A stretch of DNA of 64,000 nt from Emiliania huxleyi CCMP1516 (lineage: Eukaryota > Haptophyta > Isochrysidales > Noelaerhabdaceae): positions 110,818 to 174,817 of the forward strand of contig NW_005202427.1 of NCBI RefSeq assembly GCF_000372725.1, read 5' to 3'. Shown here in pieces: positions 1-8,748 of the stretch (within the stretch, counting starts at the first letter, position 1; each line of letters begins with the position of its first letter). Made by a program: the position numbers and the translations under genes. The notes under the pieces are model-generated. The model saw only the letters and a program-made list of their open reading frames with translations, did not search any database and had not been told where the DNA came from.

Positions 1-4
1 CGAC

Positions 5-57
<53 letters not shown>

Positions 58-80
58 GCCCCCCTCGCCGCCGCCGCCTT
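1..80. repeat. (CCG)n microsatellite
   Basis: Almost uninterrupted CCG triplets cover the first 50 bases and continue imperfectly to about 80. In the frame of the partial gene below they encode a polyproline run, so the tract is probably a coding microsatellite. Confidence 0.9.
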
Positions 81-436
81 TTGCACCCCTGCCTCCGTAT
101 CAGCCGCCGGCGTGGTGGCGGTTCTGGGAGGAGGGCAACATGCTGCGAGGGCACGCGGCGGGCGCGGCGGGGCTGGAGGCGGGCGGGGCGGAGGAGCCTG
201 CCGAGAAGGCCGCCTCGGGCTGCTTTTTCAACCACCGGTGGACCTTCCCGTGCGCCTCCGCGCCGCCGCCCCCTCGCCGATTTGCGAGCTCGCGGCCGCC
301 GCGCCAGCAGCACGTTGTCAGCCAGAAAGGCGCATGGACACATCCATTCGCAGCGGCGCAGGAGCAGACGGATTCTAAGGCGAAGTTTGTTGAGCAAGGG
401 GGCACGCTGCAGGAGGGGGGCGCGGGCCGGCGCTGA
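2..436 (+). CDS. C-terminal part of a proline-rich protein, truncated at the left edge
   Basis: I do not recognise the family. One frame is open from base 2 to a TGA at 434-436. It reads a polyproline tract, then a tryptophan/aromatic patch (WWRFWEEGNM), a Gly/Ala/Glu-rich stretch, a segment with two cysteines and several aromatics (GCFFNHRWTFP), and a Gln/Lys-rich tail. This frame has a more protein-like composition than the other two, which are Arg-rich or Ala/Gly-rich shadows. No start is visible because the gene begins outside the window. A polyproline linker before a short aromatic domain would suit a scaffold or cell-surface protein, but that is inference. A spurious GC-rich ORF remains possible. 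Confidence 0.4.
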
Positions 437-743
437 GAGTGAGACGCAGAGACGGCAAGCGTGTGTGTATCCCGTGTCCCATCTGGGACTGGTTCGCGGT
501 GGGTTCGGCGGGCGTTTTTACTATCTTTCTGGGTCTTTTCAAAAAACTTTTTCTCTTGGAGCACTTGAAACTTGGAGCACTTGCGACTTGGAGTGCCGGG
601 AGCTGAGGCGGACCGGTCCGAAATTTTTCTTCTTTTCTGTCTCTCACCTGGCGAGCACTTGGAGCACTTGGAGTGCAGTCGGTAACCTCACATCCAGGCG
701 AGGGCCGGGCTGAGGCCTGAGAGAGACAGCCGAGTCGTTGTAC
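437..743. other. intergenic or 5' leader with CTTGGAGCA-type motifs and a family D repeat
   Basis: No gene is visible. The words CTTGGAGCA/GAGCACTTG recur several times between 555 and 680. The stretch 648-712 is a copy of repeat family D: GGAGCACTTGGAGTGC, then GGTAACCTCACATCCAG. Other copies lie at about 4907-4962 and 56897-56950. It ends about 30 bases before the parvulin ATG and carries a CTCAC-plus-CAG sequence that resembles a 3' splice site, so a 5'-UTR intron is possible. Confidence 0.6.
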
Positions 744-1184
744 ATGCATAGCCTCCTCCTAGCTGCGGCGTGCGTCATGCTTCCTACGCACTTGGCGCTG
801 CACCACATAAACCCGGCTCGCGCTGCTCCTCCACGGATGGGGCTGTTCGACTCTCTGAGAGAGGCGGCGCGAGAGGTGACGGTGCAGCACATCCTCGTAA
901 GCAAGCAGGCGGACGCCCTCGAGATTTACGATGCTCTTCTCGCAGAGGGCGGCACTTCGGAGGCAGTTTCCAAAGTCGCCTCAGAACGCAGCCTCTGCGG
1001 CTCGGCTCGGAAGCGACCTGACGCCAAGTTGGCGCAGCTGAGAGGCAAGCCCGGAGAGCTGCGCTTTCGCCGCGGGTCGATGGACCCAGAATTCCAGCGC
1101 GCCGCCTTCGAGGCGGCACCAGGGACACTGGTTGCGCCCTTCAGGTCGCAGTCGGGCTGGCACGTCATGCTGGTGAACGAGTGA
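744..1184 (+). CDS. parvulin-type peptidyl-prolyl cis-trans isomerase with N-terminal targeting leader
   Basis: Predicted to catalyse cis-trans isomerisation of peptidyl-proline bonds (PpiC/rotamase family). The first ATG at 744 gives 146 residues; an in-frame TTG at 738 is ignored. Residues 1-20 are hydrophobic (HSLLLAAACVMLPTHLAL) and look like a signal peptide. An Ala/Pro/Arg stretch follows, consistent with the bipartite plastid presequences of secondary-plastid algae. The parvulin domain occupies about residues 45-146. It has the family's HILV strand (VQHILVSK), a long helix rich in Ala/Glu, the G-rich loop before FRRGSMDPEFQRAAFE, and the terminal SGWHVMLV strand whose His pairs with the first. 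The length fits a stand-alone parvulin. No intron is needed. Plastid location is inferred from the leader only. Confidence 0.85.
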   Translation: MHSLLLAAACVMLPTHLALHHINPARAAPPRMGLFDSLREAAREVTVQHILVSKQADALEIYDALLAEGGTSEAVSKVASERSLCGSARKRPDAKLAQLRGKPGELRFRRGSMDPEFQRAAFEAAPGTLVAPFRSQSGWHVMLVNE

Positions 1185-1419
1185 TCTGTTGCGCGGAGTC
1201 AGACGAATGAGAACCACCTCTGTGTCGAACCTCTGCGCTCGTGCGTCGCCCGTGGAGATGCCTGCTCTATTTATTTGCGCGATAGACTTTAGATGAAAGA
1301 GCGTTCTCGACTCCTCGACTCGAGCCACTCCGATCTCCGTGGGCGTGGCACACCTCGTGGCACTCAGGTGTGTGGTCATATATGCATTGAGGTTTGACCC
1401 GCCCCCTACACACAGTTAT
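1185..1419. other. 3' flank of the parvulin gene
   Basis: No ORF or RNA gene is recognisable. The sequence is ordinary mixed composition up to the start of the TGTTATG repeats. Confidence 0.5.
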
Positions 1420-1545
1420 TGTTATGGTGTTATGGCTCTCTGGGCATAGCAGCCCATAATATGTGATGGGTGTTATGGGTGTTATGGGGCCGGGCCCATA
1501 ACAGCCATAACACCCATAACATGTTATGGGCTGCTAAGCTATGAG
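1420..1545. repeat. TGTTATG / CATAACA repeat cluster with inverted copies
   Basis: GTGTTATGG words on the top strand are followed by their reverse complements (CCATAACACC), so the cluster can fold on itself. A second, larger cluster of the same words lies at 3361-3595, which makes this a locally amplified satellite-like motif. Confidence 0.85.
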
Positions 1546-1560
1546 AGGGCCGTCTCCCGG

Positions 1561-1830
1561 GTCCACTGAGCCCTGGTCTGACAGCCTGGCAGCAAACCGC
1601 CCCGGACAGCGCCTGACAGTGCCCGACAGCCTGACAGCGCTGACAGCACTTTCTCTGACAGTCTGACAGCACGTATCTGACAGCCTGACAGCAGAGCCTG
1701 ACAGGCGAGGCGCTCCGTCGCTGTCAGACCCTAACGTGACAGCCTGAGACAGCTGCCTGACAGCCCGACAGCACACAGTGGCCTGACAGCAGCGCTGACA
1801 GCCCGACAGCAGCACAGACCATACACAGTC
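1561..1830. repeat. CTGACAGC short tandem array, block 1
   Basis: Dozens of copies of the octamer CTGACAGC and variants (CCGACAGC, CTGACAGT) occur in one orientation at irregular 7-15 base spacing. Block 2 at 2245-2560 uses the same word in the same orientation. This is not a simple microsatellite because spacing and flanks vary. Confidence 0.9.
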
Positions 1831-2244
1831 AGACCCCCCCCGTAGAGCCTCTTTCTTGTGCCCCATGAGGGTATAACAAAACTATTACATGCAAAGACAT
1901 GTACATGTGAGTGTGGTCCATCTAGTCATGGGATGGTCATGGGTCTCTCTCTCAACCCTCCCGCCCCACCTCTGCGGACCCCTCTCTAGCACCGGCGGCT
2001 GTGCTACTACAAATGAAGCTACCAGCTAGCCTTCTGGGGCCCTACAGTCATATGCCTACGGCGTCTGGGTCACTGGGTGGGGGTGGCCGCCGCCGTCTGT
2101 GCCGCCGCCGCGGCCTGCGCCTGCGCCGCCATCTGCGCTCCCCAGGCGGCCGCCCCTGCCGGCGTGATCACGCCGTAGGAGGGGGGCAGCTGCGTACCCG
2201 CTGGTCTCCTCTTGATAGTGTCATAAGTGTGGCTGGTGTGTATC
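1831..2244. other. spacer between the two CTGACAGC blocks
   Basis: The sequence is non-coding as far as I can tell. It contains GCC-rich stretches (2085-2160) and no recognisable gene. Confidence 0.5.
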
Positions 2245-2560
2245 AGAGCCTGACAGCACCCCGACAGCTAGGGCAGCCCGACAGCACCACCTGACAGCAC
2301 CTGACAGTAACAGCCCAACGTCTGACAGCAGCAGCAGCCTGACAGCTCTGACAGCTCCGACAGCGTCTGACAGCAACACCCGACAGCTCCGACAGCACCC
2401 GACAGCTACAGAGCCCCTCGCCTGTCAGACACGCACCCGACAGCACCCGACAGCACTGACAGCACCTGACAGCTGGTCTGACAGAGGCACCTGACAGTGC
2501 CTGACAGCTGCCCGACAGCCCGACAGATCACCTGACAGCACCTGACAGCCTGACAGCCAG
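2245..2560. repeat. CTGACAGC short tandem array, block 2
   Basis: Same octamer family as 1561-1830, with CTGACAGC, CCGACAGC and CTGACAGT alternating at short irregular spacing over about 315 bases. Confidence 0.9.
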
Positions 2561-3054
2561 GGCTCAGCGGGTCCACGGTGTTATGTGGCCCGAGAGGCCA
2601 CACCGAAGTGCTCGCCGCTGGAATTTTCGCTTCGCGCGCTGCCGCGCGCGAGGTTCGGCATCGATCGCCAAATATGTTCTCTTTTGCCCTCAAGTTAAAT
2701 TCAATAACATCAACCTGCCTCCTGAGGCTGAGCGATGGCTTCAGATTGCTCAATCAAGACCCCCCCCCCCTTCACGCAATTTGCTTCTTGTTTCTAGCTC
2801 GTACTCTCTGCAGCTCTGCACTTCTGCACGCTTTCCCTCCGTTTTTAACTTGTATGTCTTTCCCGCAATTTAACTCACGTCCTTTTTCTTTCCTTTCACT
2901 ACATGCACATGTACATGTCTCGAGGTTTCTAAAAAGTGGAAGCTGGCTGCTCCCGCTTTTTAGTAGTTAAAGCTCCGTGCGCGCCAGTCCCGTGCCAGTG
3001 TCGTGCGAGGGAGTTTGTTGTAAAACTCTTGCTCATCGCGCGATCGATGGATGG
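2561..3054. other. AT-richer intergenic stretch
   Basis: Composition drops in GC compared with the neighbours (2620-2960). No gene is seen. At about 2985-3035 the words GCGCGCCAGTCCCGTGCC match the 3' part of repeat family G (see 15822-16010). Confidence 0.5.
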
Positions 3055-3441
3055 ATGTTGCTGCTTTCCGCGTTGCTGATGCCCTGCACTCCTTTCCGGA
3101 TCGGGCCGACCCGTATCGAAGGTGAGCTGGCAGAGTTAGAGCAGGCTGCTGAGCAGGCCGGGCTCGACGGTGTGAGGTTGCCATTCGAGCTGGACCTGGT
3201 CCCGGCGATGTTTCAGCATCTCCTCTCGACCGGCGCGCTCAACCGGCGACATGTTCTCTATCAATCGGTCGATCGCTTTTGTGCAGAGGCGCTCGGGCTT
3301 GAATCAGAGCTATGGAGAGCTGACCCGTCGCGGCGGGGCTCCAAAAGAAAAATCCGTGGGACACATAACAGCTGTTATGAGGTTATGCTGGCTGTCATAA
3401 CAACCAGTGGGATGTGTTATGAGTGTTACGAGGTGTTATGA
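3055..3441 (+). CDS. possible small protein with hydrophobic N-terminus (hypothetical)
   Basis: I do not recognise it. From the ATG at 3055 the frame reads a hydrophobic signal-like start (MLLLSALLMP), a Glu/Ala/Leu helix (GELAELEQAAEQAGLDG), and a segment of normal protein composition (LDLVPAMFQHLLSTGALNR). It then runs into the TGTTATG repeats, where it ends. The repeat-derived tail suggests the true gene is either an exon ending before about 3340 or not a gene. Low confidence. Confidence 0.25.
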   Translation: MLLLSALLMPCTPFRIGPTRIEGELAELEQAAEQAGLDGVRLPFELDLVPAMFQHLLSTGALNRRHVLYQSVDRFCAEALGLESELWRADPSRRGSKRKIRGTHNSCYEVMLAVITTSGMCYECYEVL

Positions 3442-3595
3442 GGTGTTATGAGGTGTTATGGTAGGGTGGGCATAACAGCCATAACAGCGATGGAGGTGTT
3501 ATGAGGTGTTATGAGGTGTTATGAGGTGTTATGGGGTGTTATGAGCAGCCACCCAGCCTAACAGCCATAACACCTGTTATGGCCGCTCCCATAAC
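3361..3595. repeat. GAGGTGTTATG 11-bp tandem array
   Basis: GAGGTGTTATG is repeated head to tail in two runs (about 3420-3460 and 3495-3545). The runs are flanked by inverted CATAACA words, so the whole block can form stem structures. Same family as 1420-1545. Confidence 0.9.
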
Positions 3596-3649
3596 CTTGT
3601 CTGGGGTCAATGAGGTGCGCTGAGGTGGCACTCTCGGCATACAGAAACC

Positions 3650-4750
3650 GAGAAAGAAAGAACAGACAAGGGGAATGGAGGACGGCACGCCGCCACCACC
3701 ACTGGGAATTTAAGGAGAGGAGTGTTGCTAGCCGTCGCCCACCCTTCTTTAAGAAGCCTTCTCTAGCCACCCTTGCGCCTTGGGGGCGCCTGCCTCTTCG
3801 CTCTTCCTATCTCTCTTCGCAGTTTCTCGCCAATTCTCGCAGCGACCTTCATGCCACCTCTCGTTCTTCCCACTCTTCTCCTCGTTCTCTCTCTCTCGTT
3901 CTCTCTCCTGCCCCGTCGTCCTCTGCCTGATGGACAGCCTGATCGCTCTCCTCGCTCTCTCATCTGCCTCGACCCTCGTTCTGCGACGACGACGACGACT
4001 GCCGATCCCTTGCTCTCTCGGCTTCTCTCGCCTCTCGGCGCAGCTCCGCTCTCCTCGCAGCACTTGGAGGCCCCTCGAGTTTAAAAAGAAAGAAAACAGA
4101 CATCCCAAGGGAGGGATGGGAGGACGGCACGCCGCCACCACACAGGGATTTTAAGGAGAGGAGTGTGGTGCTAGCCCTCGCCCACCCTAACCCTTGGTCG
4201 TCTGCCTCTTTCTATCTCCCTTCGCAGTCCCTCGCCGATTCTCGCTGCAACCCTCATGCCACCTCCGCGGTCGTCCCACTCTCGTCGTTCTCCCTCCTGT
4301 CGCTTCCTCCTCTCTCGCGTCGCTCTCGTCTGCCTCATCCTGCGACGCCGCCGCCGCCTGCCGATCCCTTGCTCTCGCCACTCGCGGCTTCTCCCGCCTT
4401 TCGGCGCAACTCCGCCCTCCTCGCGGCATATTTTGGCCCCTCGAGTTTATCAAGCTCTCCTCGCGCAAGGACGACTCTTCTGACGCCCACTGCGATCATC
4501 TGCCGCCAAGTCATATCGTTGCTCAGGTCCACTCTCTCTTCGGACACTTGTACCTCCACCGATGATGTTGGCGCTGGGGTCCCCTTGGATGCATCGTTAC
4601 AGCTGACGACGGGATTACCACTGGTGTTTCGTCCTCCTCGGTGTTTAAAGAAAGCAAGAAAGAAAACAGACATGCAAGGGAGGGATGGGAGGACGGCACG
4701 CCGCCACCACACAGGGATTTTAAGGAGAGGGGGAGTGATGTCGGTGTAAA
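3650..4750. repeat. tandem ~400-bp composite repeat (family B modules)
   Basis: Three modules recur in order. (i) An A/G-rich GAAAGAAAACAGAC start, then GGAGGACGGCACGCCGCC and GGGATTTTAAGGAGAGG (3650-3740, 4080-4165, 4645-4735). (ii) CTTCGCAGT..CTCGCCGATTCTCGC and CTCATGCCACCTC (about 3800-3870 and 4215-4270). (iii) CTGCGACG triplets, CTGCCGATCCCTTGCTCTC and CCCCTCGAGTTTA (3965-4085 and 4335-4450). So 3650-4085 and 4085-4640 are two diverged tandem units followed by a partial third. Module (i) also occurs at 8225-8345 (inverted), 47760-47880 and, truncated, 45860-45920; module (ii) also at 48055-48150. No ORF is conserved between units. Confidence 0.85.
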
Positions 4751-4906
4751 TAAATAAATAAAAACATCGGACTTCAGCAATGAACACTCGGACTTTCTTT
4801 TTGCCTTCACGTACCATGCATGTATGTACTCGAGTAGTCCCACAATCGCTGTCGTGGGATCGCTTGTCATCGCTTTTTGCCACTGGTTGTGACCCCTCCC
4901 GGGCTC

Positions 4907-4962
4907 TTGGAGCACTTGGAGCTCTTGAGTGCGGTCATTAACCTCACATCCAGGGCCGGGTT
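4907..4962 (+). repeat. family D element immediately upstream of a start codon
   Basis: GGAGCACTTGGAGCTCTTGA, then GTAACCTCACATCCAG-like sequence (here ATTAACCTCACATCCAGGG), stops about five bases before the thioesterase ATG at 4967. Compare 648-712 and 56897-56950. Confidence 0.75.
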
Positions 4963-4966
4963 TGGG

Positions 4967-5968
4967 ATGACCAAGCGGCTCGACCGGCTCCTCTCCCTCA
5001 TCCGAGACGCCTCGCGGGCGCGCTTCCTCGGCTCGCGCTCGTTCTCGCACGAGCTCGAGGCGAAGCACGTGCAGCAGGTGACTCAGGGTGGCGGCTTCAC
5101 CGCCTTTGGCGACGACGGAACGCTCACCTTCGAGTACCGGGTCCCGGAGCGCGTCTGCTTCCGCGGCGACTCGTACCTTCCCCTCTCGGTTCTGCTCGCC
5201 ATCGTGGACGAGGTCACGAGCTGGGCGTCGGTCGGCGTGGACCCAGCTCGGCGGCCGGGCGTGTCGATCGACCTCAACGCCGCCCTCGCCGCCGGTCGTG
5301 TGCCGCCGCGCGCGGGCGACCATCTCGTCTTTCTGGCGCGTTCACGACGTATGGGCCGCACGCTGGGCTTCCAGACCTGCGAAGTGCGGACCGGGTCTGG
5401 TGAGCTGGTGGCGACGGCCAGACACACCAAGCTACTCGATATGGGGAGGGCTTGGGGGATCGCGTTTGGTGCCGGGTTTGACCTCACACGAGGGCTCCTG
5501 CGCGCCTTCGGCTCAGTCGACCGGCCGCTGCCGACACTCTCACCGACCATCGGAGACCTTCTCCGGCCCGAGGCATGCGAGGTGGAGGGCGAGGCCGGCG
5601 GGGTGGGCAGAGCGATGGAGAGGCACAGGGTGGAAGGGGGCATGCTCAATGAGGTGGGCCTCCTCTTCGGGGGCTGTCAGGCGCTGCTGCACGAGCGGGC
5701 GGCGGGTTTGGCGGCGGATTGCGCTGTCGGACACGGCGGATTGGTGCTCGGAGCCATGTCCGTCACCTATTTGGCGGCCGCCAAGCGCGGCCAATCCGTC
5801 GAGGCTCGCGCCACAGCCCGCGCTGCGTGGGGCGGCGAAAGCACGTCGGGGCTTGTGGCCACCTCCTGTCTTATGGCGGGCAGCGGGAAGGCGGACAAGG
5901 TGGTGTCCGAGGCGAGGATGCGATTCCATCACGTCGCGGCGGCGGGAGCACGCGGTAGCATGCGGTAA
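4967..5968 (+). CDS. tandem double-hotdog acyl-CoA thioesterase-like protein
   Basis: Predicted thioesterase of the PaaI/ACOT13-like hotdog superfamily, which hydrolyses acyl-CoA or acyl-ACP thioesters. The ATG at 4967 (MTKRLDRLL) gives 333 residues; the frame is open further upstream only from a TTG. Hotdog 1 spans about residues 40-155. It has the long central helix (PLSVLLAIVDEVTSWAS), the strand GVSIDLNAAL, the P.AGDHLVFLARSRRMG turn and strand, and TLGFQTCEVRTGSGELVATA. A second, more diverged copy at about residues 210-325 repeats the pattern: a helix (NEVGLLFGGCQALLHERAAG), then GAMSVTYLAAAKRGQSVEARA and a closing strand. Two hotdogs in one chain mimic the usual dimer. No targeting peptide is clear. 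No intron is needed. The substrate cannot be told from sequence. Confidence 0.75.
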   Translation: MTKRLDRLLSLIRDASRARFLGSRSFSHELEAKHVQQVTQGGGFTAFGDDGTLTFEYRVPERVCFRGDSYLPLSVLLAIVDEVTSWASVGVDPARRPGVSIDLNAALAAGRVPPRAGDHLVFLARSRRMGRTLGFQTCEVRTGSGELVATARHTKLLDMGRAWGIAFGAGFDLTRGLLRAFGSVDRPLPTLSPTIGDLLRPEACEVEGEAGGVGRAMERHRVEGGMLNEVGLLFGGCQALLHERAAGLAADCAVGHGGLVLGAMSVTYLAAAKRGQSVEARATARAAWGGESTSGLVATSCLMAGSGKADKVVSEARMRFHHVAAAGARGSMR

Positions 5969-7325
5969 ATAAAGAAATAAAACGGAAACCTCTAGGAGAT
6001 GGGTGAATAGGAACAGCCCCCCCCACCCCCCCCGGCATGCGGTACTTTTTTCTACTCGATGAAATATATAAGATTGAGAAAGTGTGGTATGTGGCTGTGC
6101 GCTGCACTCAGTCGCGCTCCCAATACGTGCATCACTTTTGTGACAGGTCTCAGACTTTGAGCGGCCATATCTCGGTAAACTATTGTGTATTGATGGTCCA
6201 CCTCTGGGGGGGCGCGAGGGCCCTAGAGGACACCCATGCGGGGGGGAGATGGGGTCCCATGGCCCGCAACAGGCGCCGGTTTTACGATTTTTTTCTTTTT
6301 TCACTTGTTTTCATGGGAATTCGGCGTACTTGCGGCCATGCTATCACGCCTTGCGACAGCCTGTCGGCGCAGCTGACCGTGTCATGCTGCACAATTGATC
6401 ACCCGCATAGCTCGCGGCCTTAGTATCCAGCATTCAGTGACGACCTGATCGTACGGCCAGTAGGAAGGTGTCCTTCCAGCTGCGTGCACGCTTCTGACGC
6501 AATGCCCGTCACAAACTGCCTCGGATTGGCTGCTGGCACTCTCGAGGCTATGCCTACACAGCCTCGCGCGCATGGGCAGTCAAGAGGGACCACGCAGCCC
6601 ACCTTCTCAGGACAGCGCCGGTGCCTCTCTCTTGGACCGGCAAACTTGGTGGTCTCGTGTCACCAATGTGGGACCAGTGCAGCATGTCGCGGCAGACGAC
6701 GGTGAGGCGGAGCAGTCGTGCAGGGCGAGACGAGGGAGGGAGCAGGATGTTGCGGAGATCAGCAGGAGGATGTACGGACGAGATTAGGTGTCCCTCTCCG
6801 GGGCGCGGGGGGGGCTGGGGCGGGGGGCGGGGGGCGGGGGCGGGGGCGCTGCGACTGGCCGACTGCACGAGAGTGTGCATGCAGCGACGCCCCTCAAAGC
6901 CTCAATGCAGATGCTTTTAGCCTCCCTCTCAGAACTCATACAGCTCTCTCTACTTTCCCTGTGTGGGGAAGTGCTGCGTGAGAGCTCTCTCGATTCGCGT
7001 ATCTCGCGAACGCCGCCTCTGCTCTCGAGCGCCCCCCCCCTCTAAAAACGTTGTTTTTTTCTCCTGCGAGGCTGTGTTCCTCTTCACACACTTCTCAGAG
7101 GACAGGTTCCAGGAGCCCGTGCCCCACGCGCCACGGGGTGGCGACAAAAAACGAAGTCGTCGCGGGGTACCGCTACCGGGCGCGCCCGCGCCCCGCGCGG
7201 TTTTTTCTGACCCCATTCTGAGAGAAAACGGGCCAGACGCCTACACTGGTACGTGTCGGCCGAGCCCCCCCCCCCTCCCTAGTAGATGTTCGATGTTCGG
7301 GATACGGCGGCCGCGCGCAGCGAAC
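5969..7325. other. intergenic region without a recognisable gene
   Basis: It starts with AATAAA-like signals (about 5967-5982) that could serve polyadenylation of the thioesterase. After that I find only short shadow ORFs, a G-rich run at 6805-6850 and pyrimidine tracts near 7030 and 7265. The last part may hold the 3' UTR of the minus-strand reductase. Confidence 0.5.
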
Positions 7326-8178
7326 TCACATCTTAGCGACCATGTCAGCGGTGTAGCCCAGCTTTTGCAGCGTGGAGCCGTCCTTCAGCTCCTTCTCGTT
7401 GCGCGGCCCGCACAGCGCGGCGTACATGCCCGGCAGCCCGCACACGAAGACGAGCGTGTCCTCCGCAGGCGGGAAGGCGTGCTTTTTGAGCTTGGCCTCG
7501 TCGACCCACCCCGTCTCGGCCGTGTACGTTGGCGTGTCGGCCCAGCCGGGAGGCGCCGGGTCGTCGGGCTGGTTGCCGACGACGTGCACGATCTTGAGCC
7601 GGCCCGCAGACCTGCTTGCCCAGCCGTCGAGCTCCTCCTTGAGCAGGATGTCCTCGGGGCTCTTGTTTCCATAGATGAGCGTCACCTTCCGGTTGTCGCC
7701 CTCGGTGCCCATCAGCTTCCACAGCGCCTGGTACATGGGCGCGATGCCCGTGCCCGCGGCGATGAGCGTGAACGTCGTCTTGCCTGCGAACGGGTACTGG
7801 GCCTTGATGTTGAATTTGATGTGCTTGAAGCTCACCTCGGCACCGATCGGCAGCGCGTGCAGGTACTGCGAGACGGCGCCACCGTCGTACCGCTTGATGA
7901 GCAGGTCAAACTTGCCCAGCACGCTGTTGTCGCTCACCGTACGGGCGGACCGCGTCTGAGCCGTCAAAGTCGTCCTTGCCACCGTCCGCCTTGCGGCCTT
8001 TGCCCGGCGCGAGGAGCAGTATGCAGGCGCACACGGGCAGGTTGAGCGACTGGCCCTCGGGAAGGCCAAAGGAGTAGAGCGTGCTGTCGTAGTTGTACTC
8101 CTTCTTCGCAAGCAGCGGCAGCGCGAGCCATGACGTCGGGAGGTAGCAGCTGGAGCAGTGGTCGAGGGGCTCTGACAT
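7326..8178 (-). CDS. NADH-cytochrome b5 reductase with a frame break in the FAD motif
   Basis: An FAD flavoprotein that passes electrons from NADH to cytochrome b5 for lipid desaturation and related reactions. The ATG at 8178 opens MSEPLDHCSSCYLPTSW. The first frame carries the strand NYDSTLYSFGLP and reaches DAVRPY near 7943. The second frame (7326-7942) carries VSDNSVLGKFDLLIKRYDGG, the NADH-binding GTGIAPMYQAL loop, the strand VTLIYGN, and the C-terminal FVCGLPGMYAAL and LGYTADMVAKM. The family motif is RPYTPVS; the bases for TP plus a frame correction are missing, as if five bases were lost. The break therefore falls exactly in the FAD-binding loop. It could be an assembly error, a polymorphism or an inactivating mutation. 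No N-terminal membrane anchor is obvious. Confidence 0.8.
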
Positions 8179-8224
8179 CGGCGCGAGGAGAGTCAGGACG
8201 GAAAATTTCTTGTCCCTCGTTCGT

Positions 8225-8345
8225 AGGGCGTCCCAGGGTGGGCGACGGCTAGCGCATCACACCCTCCTCTCCTTAAAATCCCTGTGTGGTGGCGGCGTGC
8301 CGTTCTCCCATCCCTCCCTTGGGTTGTGTGTTTTCTTTCTTTCTT
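8225..8345 (-). repeat. family B element with (TTTC)n tail
   Basis: Reverse complement of the GGAGGACGGCACGCCGCC module of 3650-4750. On the top strand it ends in TTTTCTTTCTTTCTTTCTTC, a tetranucleotide tail like those of 3'-anchored retroposons. Confidence 0.8.
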
Positions 8346-8449
8346 TCTTCGGGTTCCGGTGGCGACGCGCAGAACATCAACAACTGCTCGCAACACATGC
8401 GTGTCGCGCACTAAAACCTCCTTGGGAATGCTCTTGGGATTTGGCACGT

Positions 8450-8655
8450 GGGTGCTGGGGGGGGCGACAGGGAGGATGTGGCCCTGAGTTATGTGTACGC
8501 CAACTAACTCTGGGTGTGTGGCAGCCAGCTGTGGCTGTGTGTCTTGTGAGCCTGTTTGTGTCTGTGTGTCGCTCGTGCGTGCCGTCATCATCTGTCGAGC
8601 GTCCACCCATGCCGCGTTGGTGTCCAGTCCGAGCCTGACTGTTCTTCACCTTTCT
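8450..8655 (+). repeat. family A interspersed repeat (SINE-like), near full length
   Basis: GGCGACAGGGAGGATGTGG, CCTGAGTTATGTGTACGCC, GTGTGGCAGCCAGCTG, GTCGCTCGTGCG and GTGTCCAGTCCGAGCCTG, ending CTGTTCTTCACCTTTC. Other copies: 12627-12840, 29690-29910, 30005-30155, 46085-46196 (plus) and 13002-13050, 48755-48825 (minus). The block GTCCGAGCC resembles a pol III B box (GTTCGANTCC), but no convincing A box is spaced correctly. Confidence 0.8.
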
Positions 8656-8748
8656 TGAGCACTTGAAATTCGGTACGGCAAATGTTCGTCAAAGGGAAGA
8701 AAAGAAACACATTACCCCGCCGTCGCACCGACAAGCACCGACAAGACC

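Noticed and set aside
81..713. Long Arg/Ser-rich frame overlapping the left-edge gene
   Set aside because: It is a GC-rich shadow of the proline-rich frame; Arg-rich composition without motifs.
8450..8655. tRNA-derived SINE assignment for family A
   Set aside because: GTCCGAGCC resembles a B box, but no A box lies 30-60 bases upstream, so I only call the family SINE-like.
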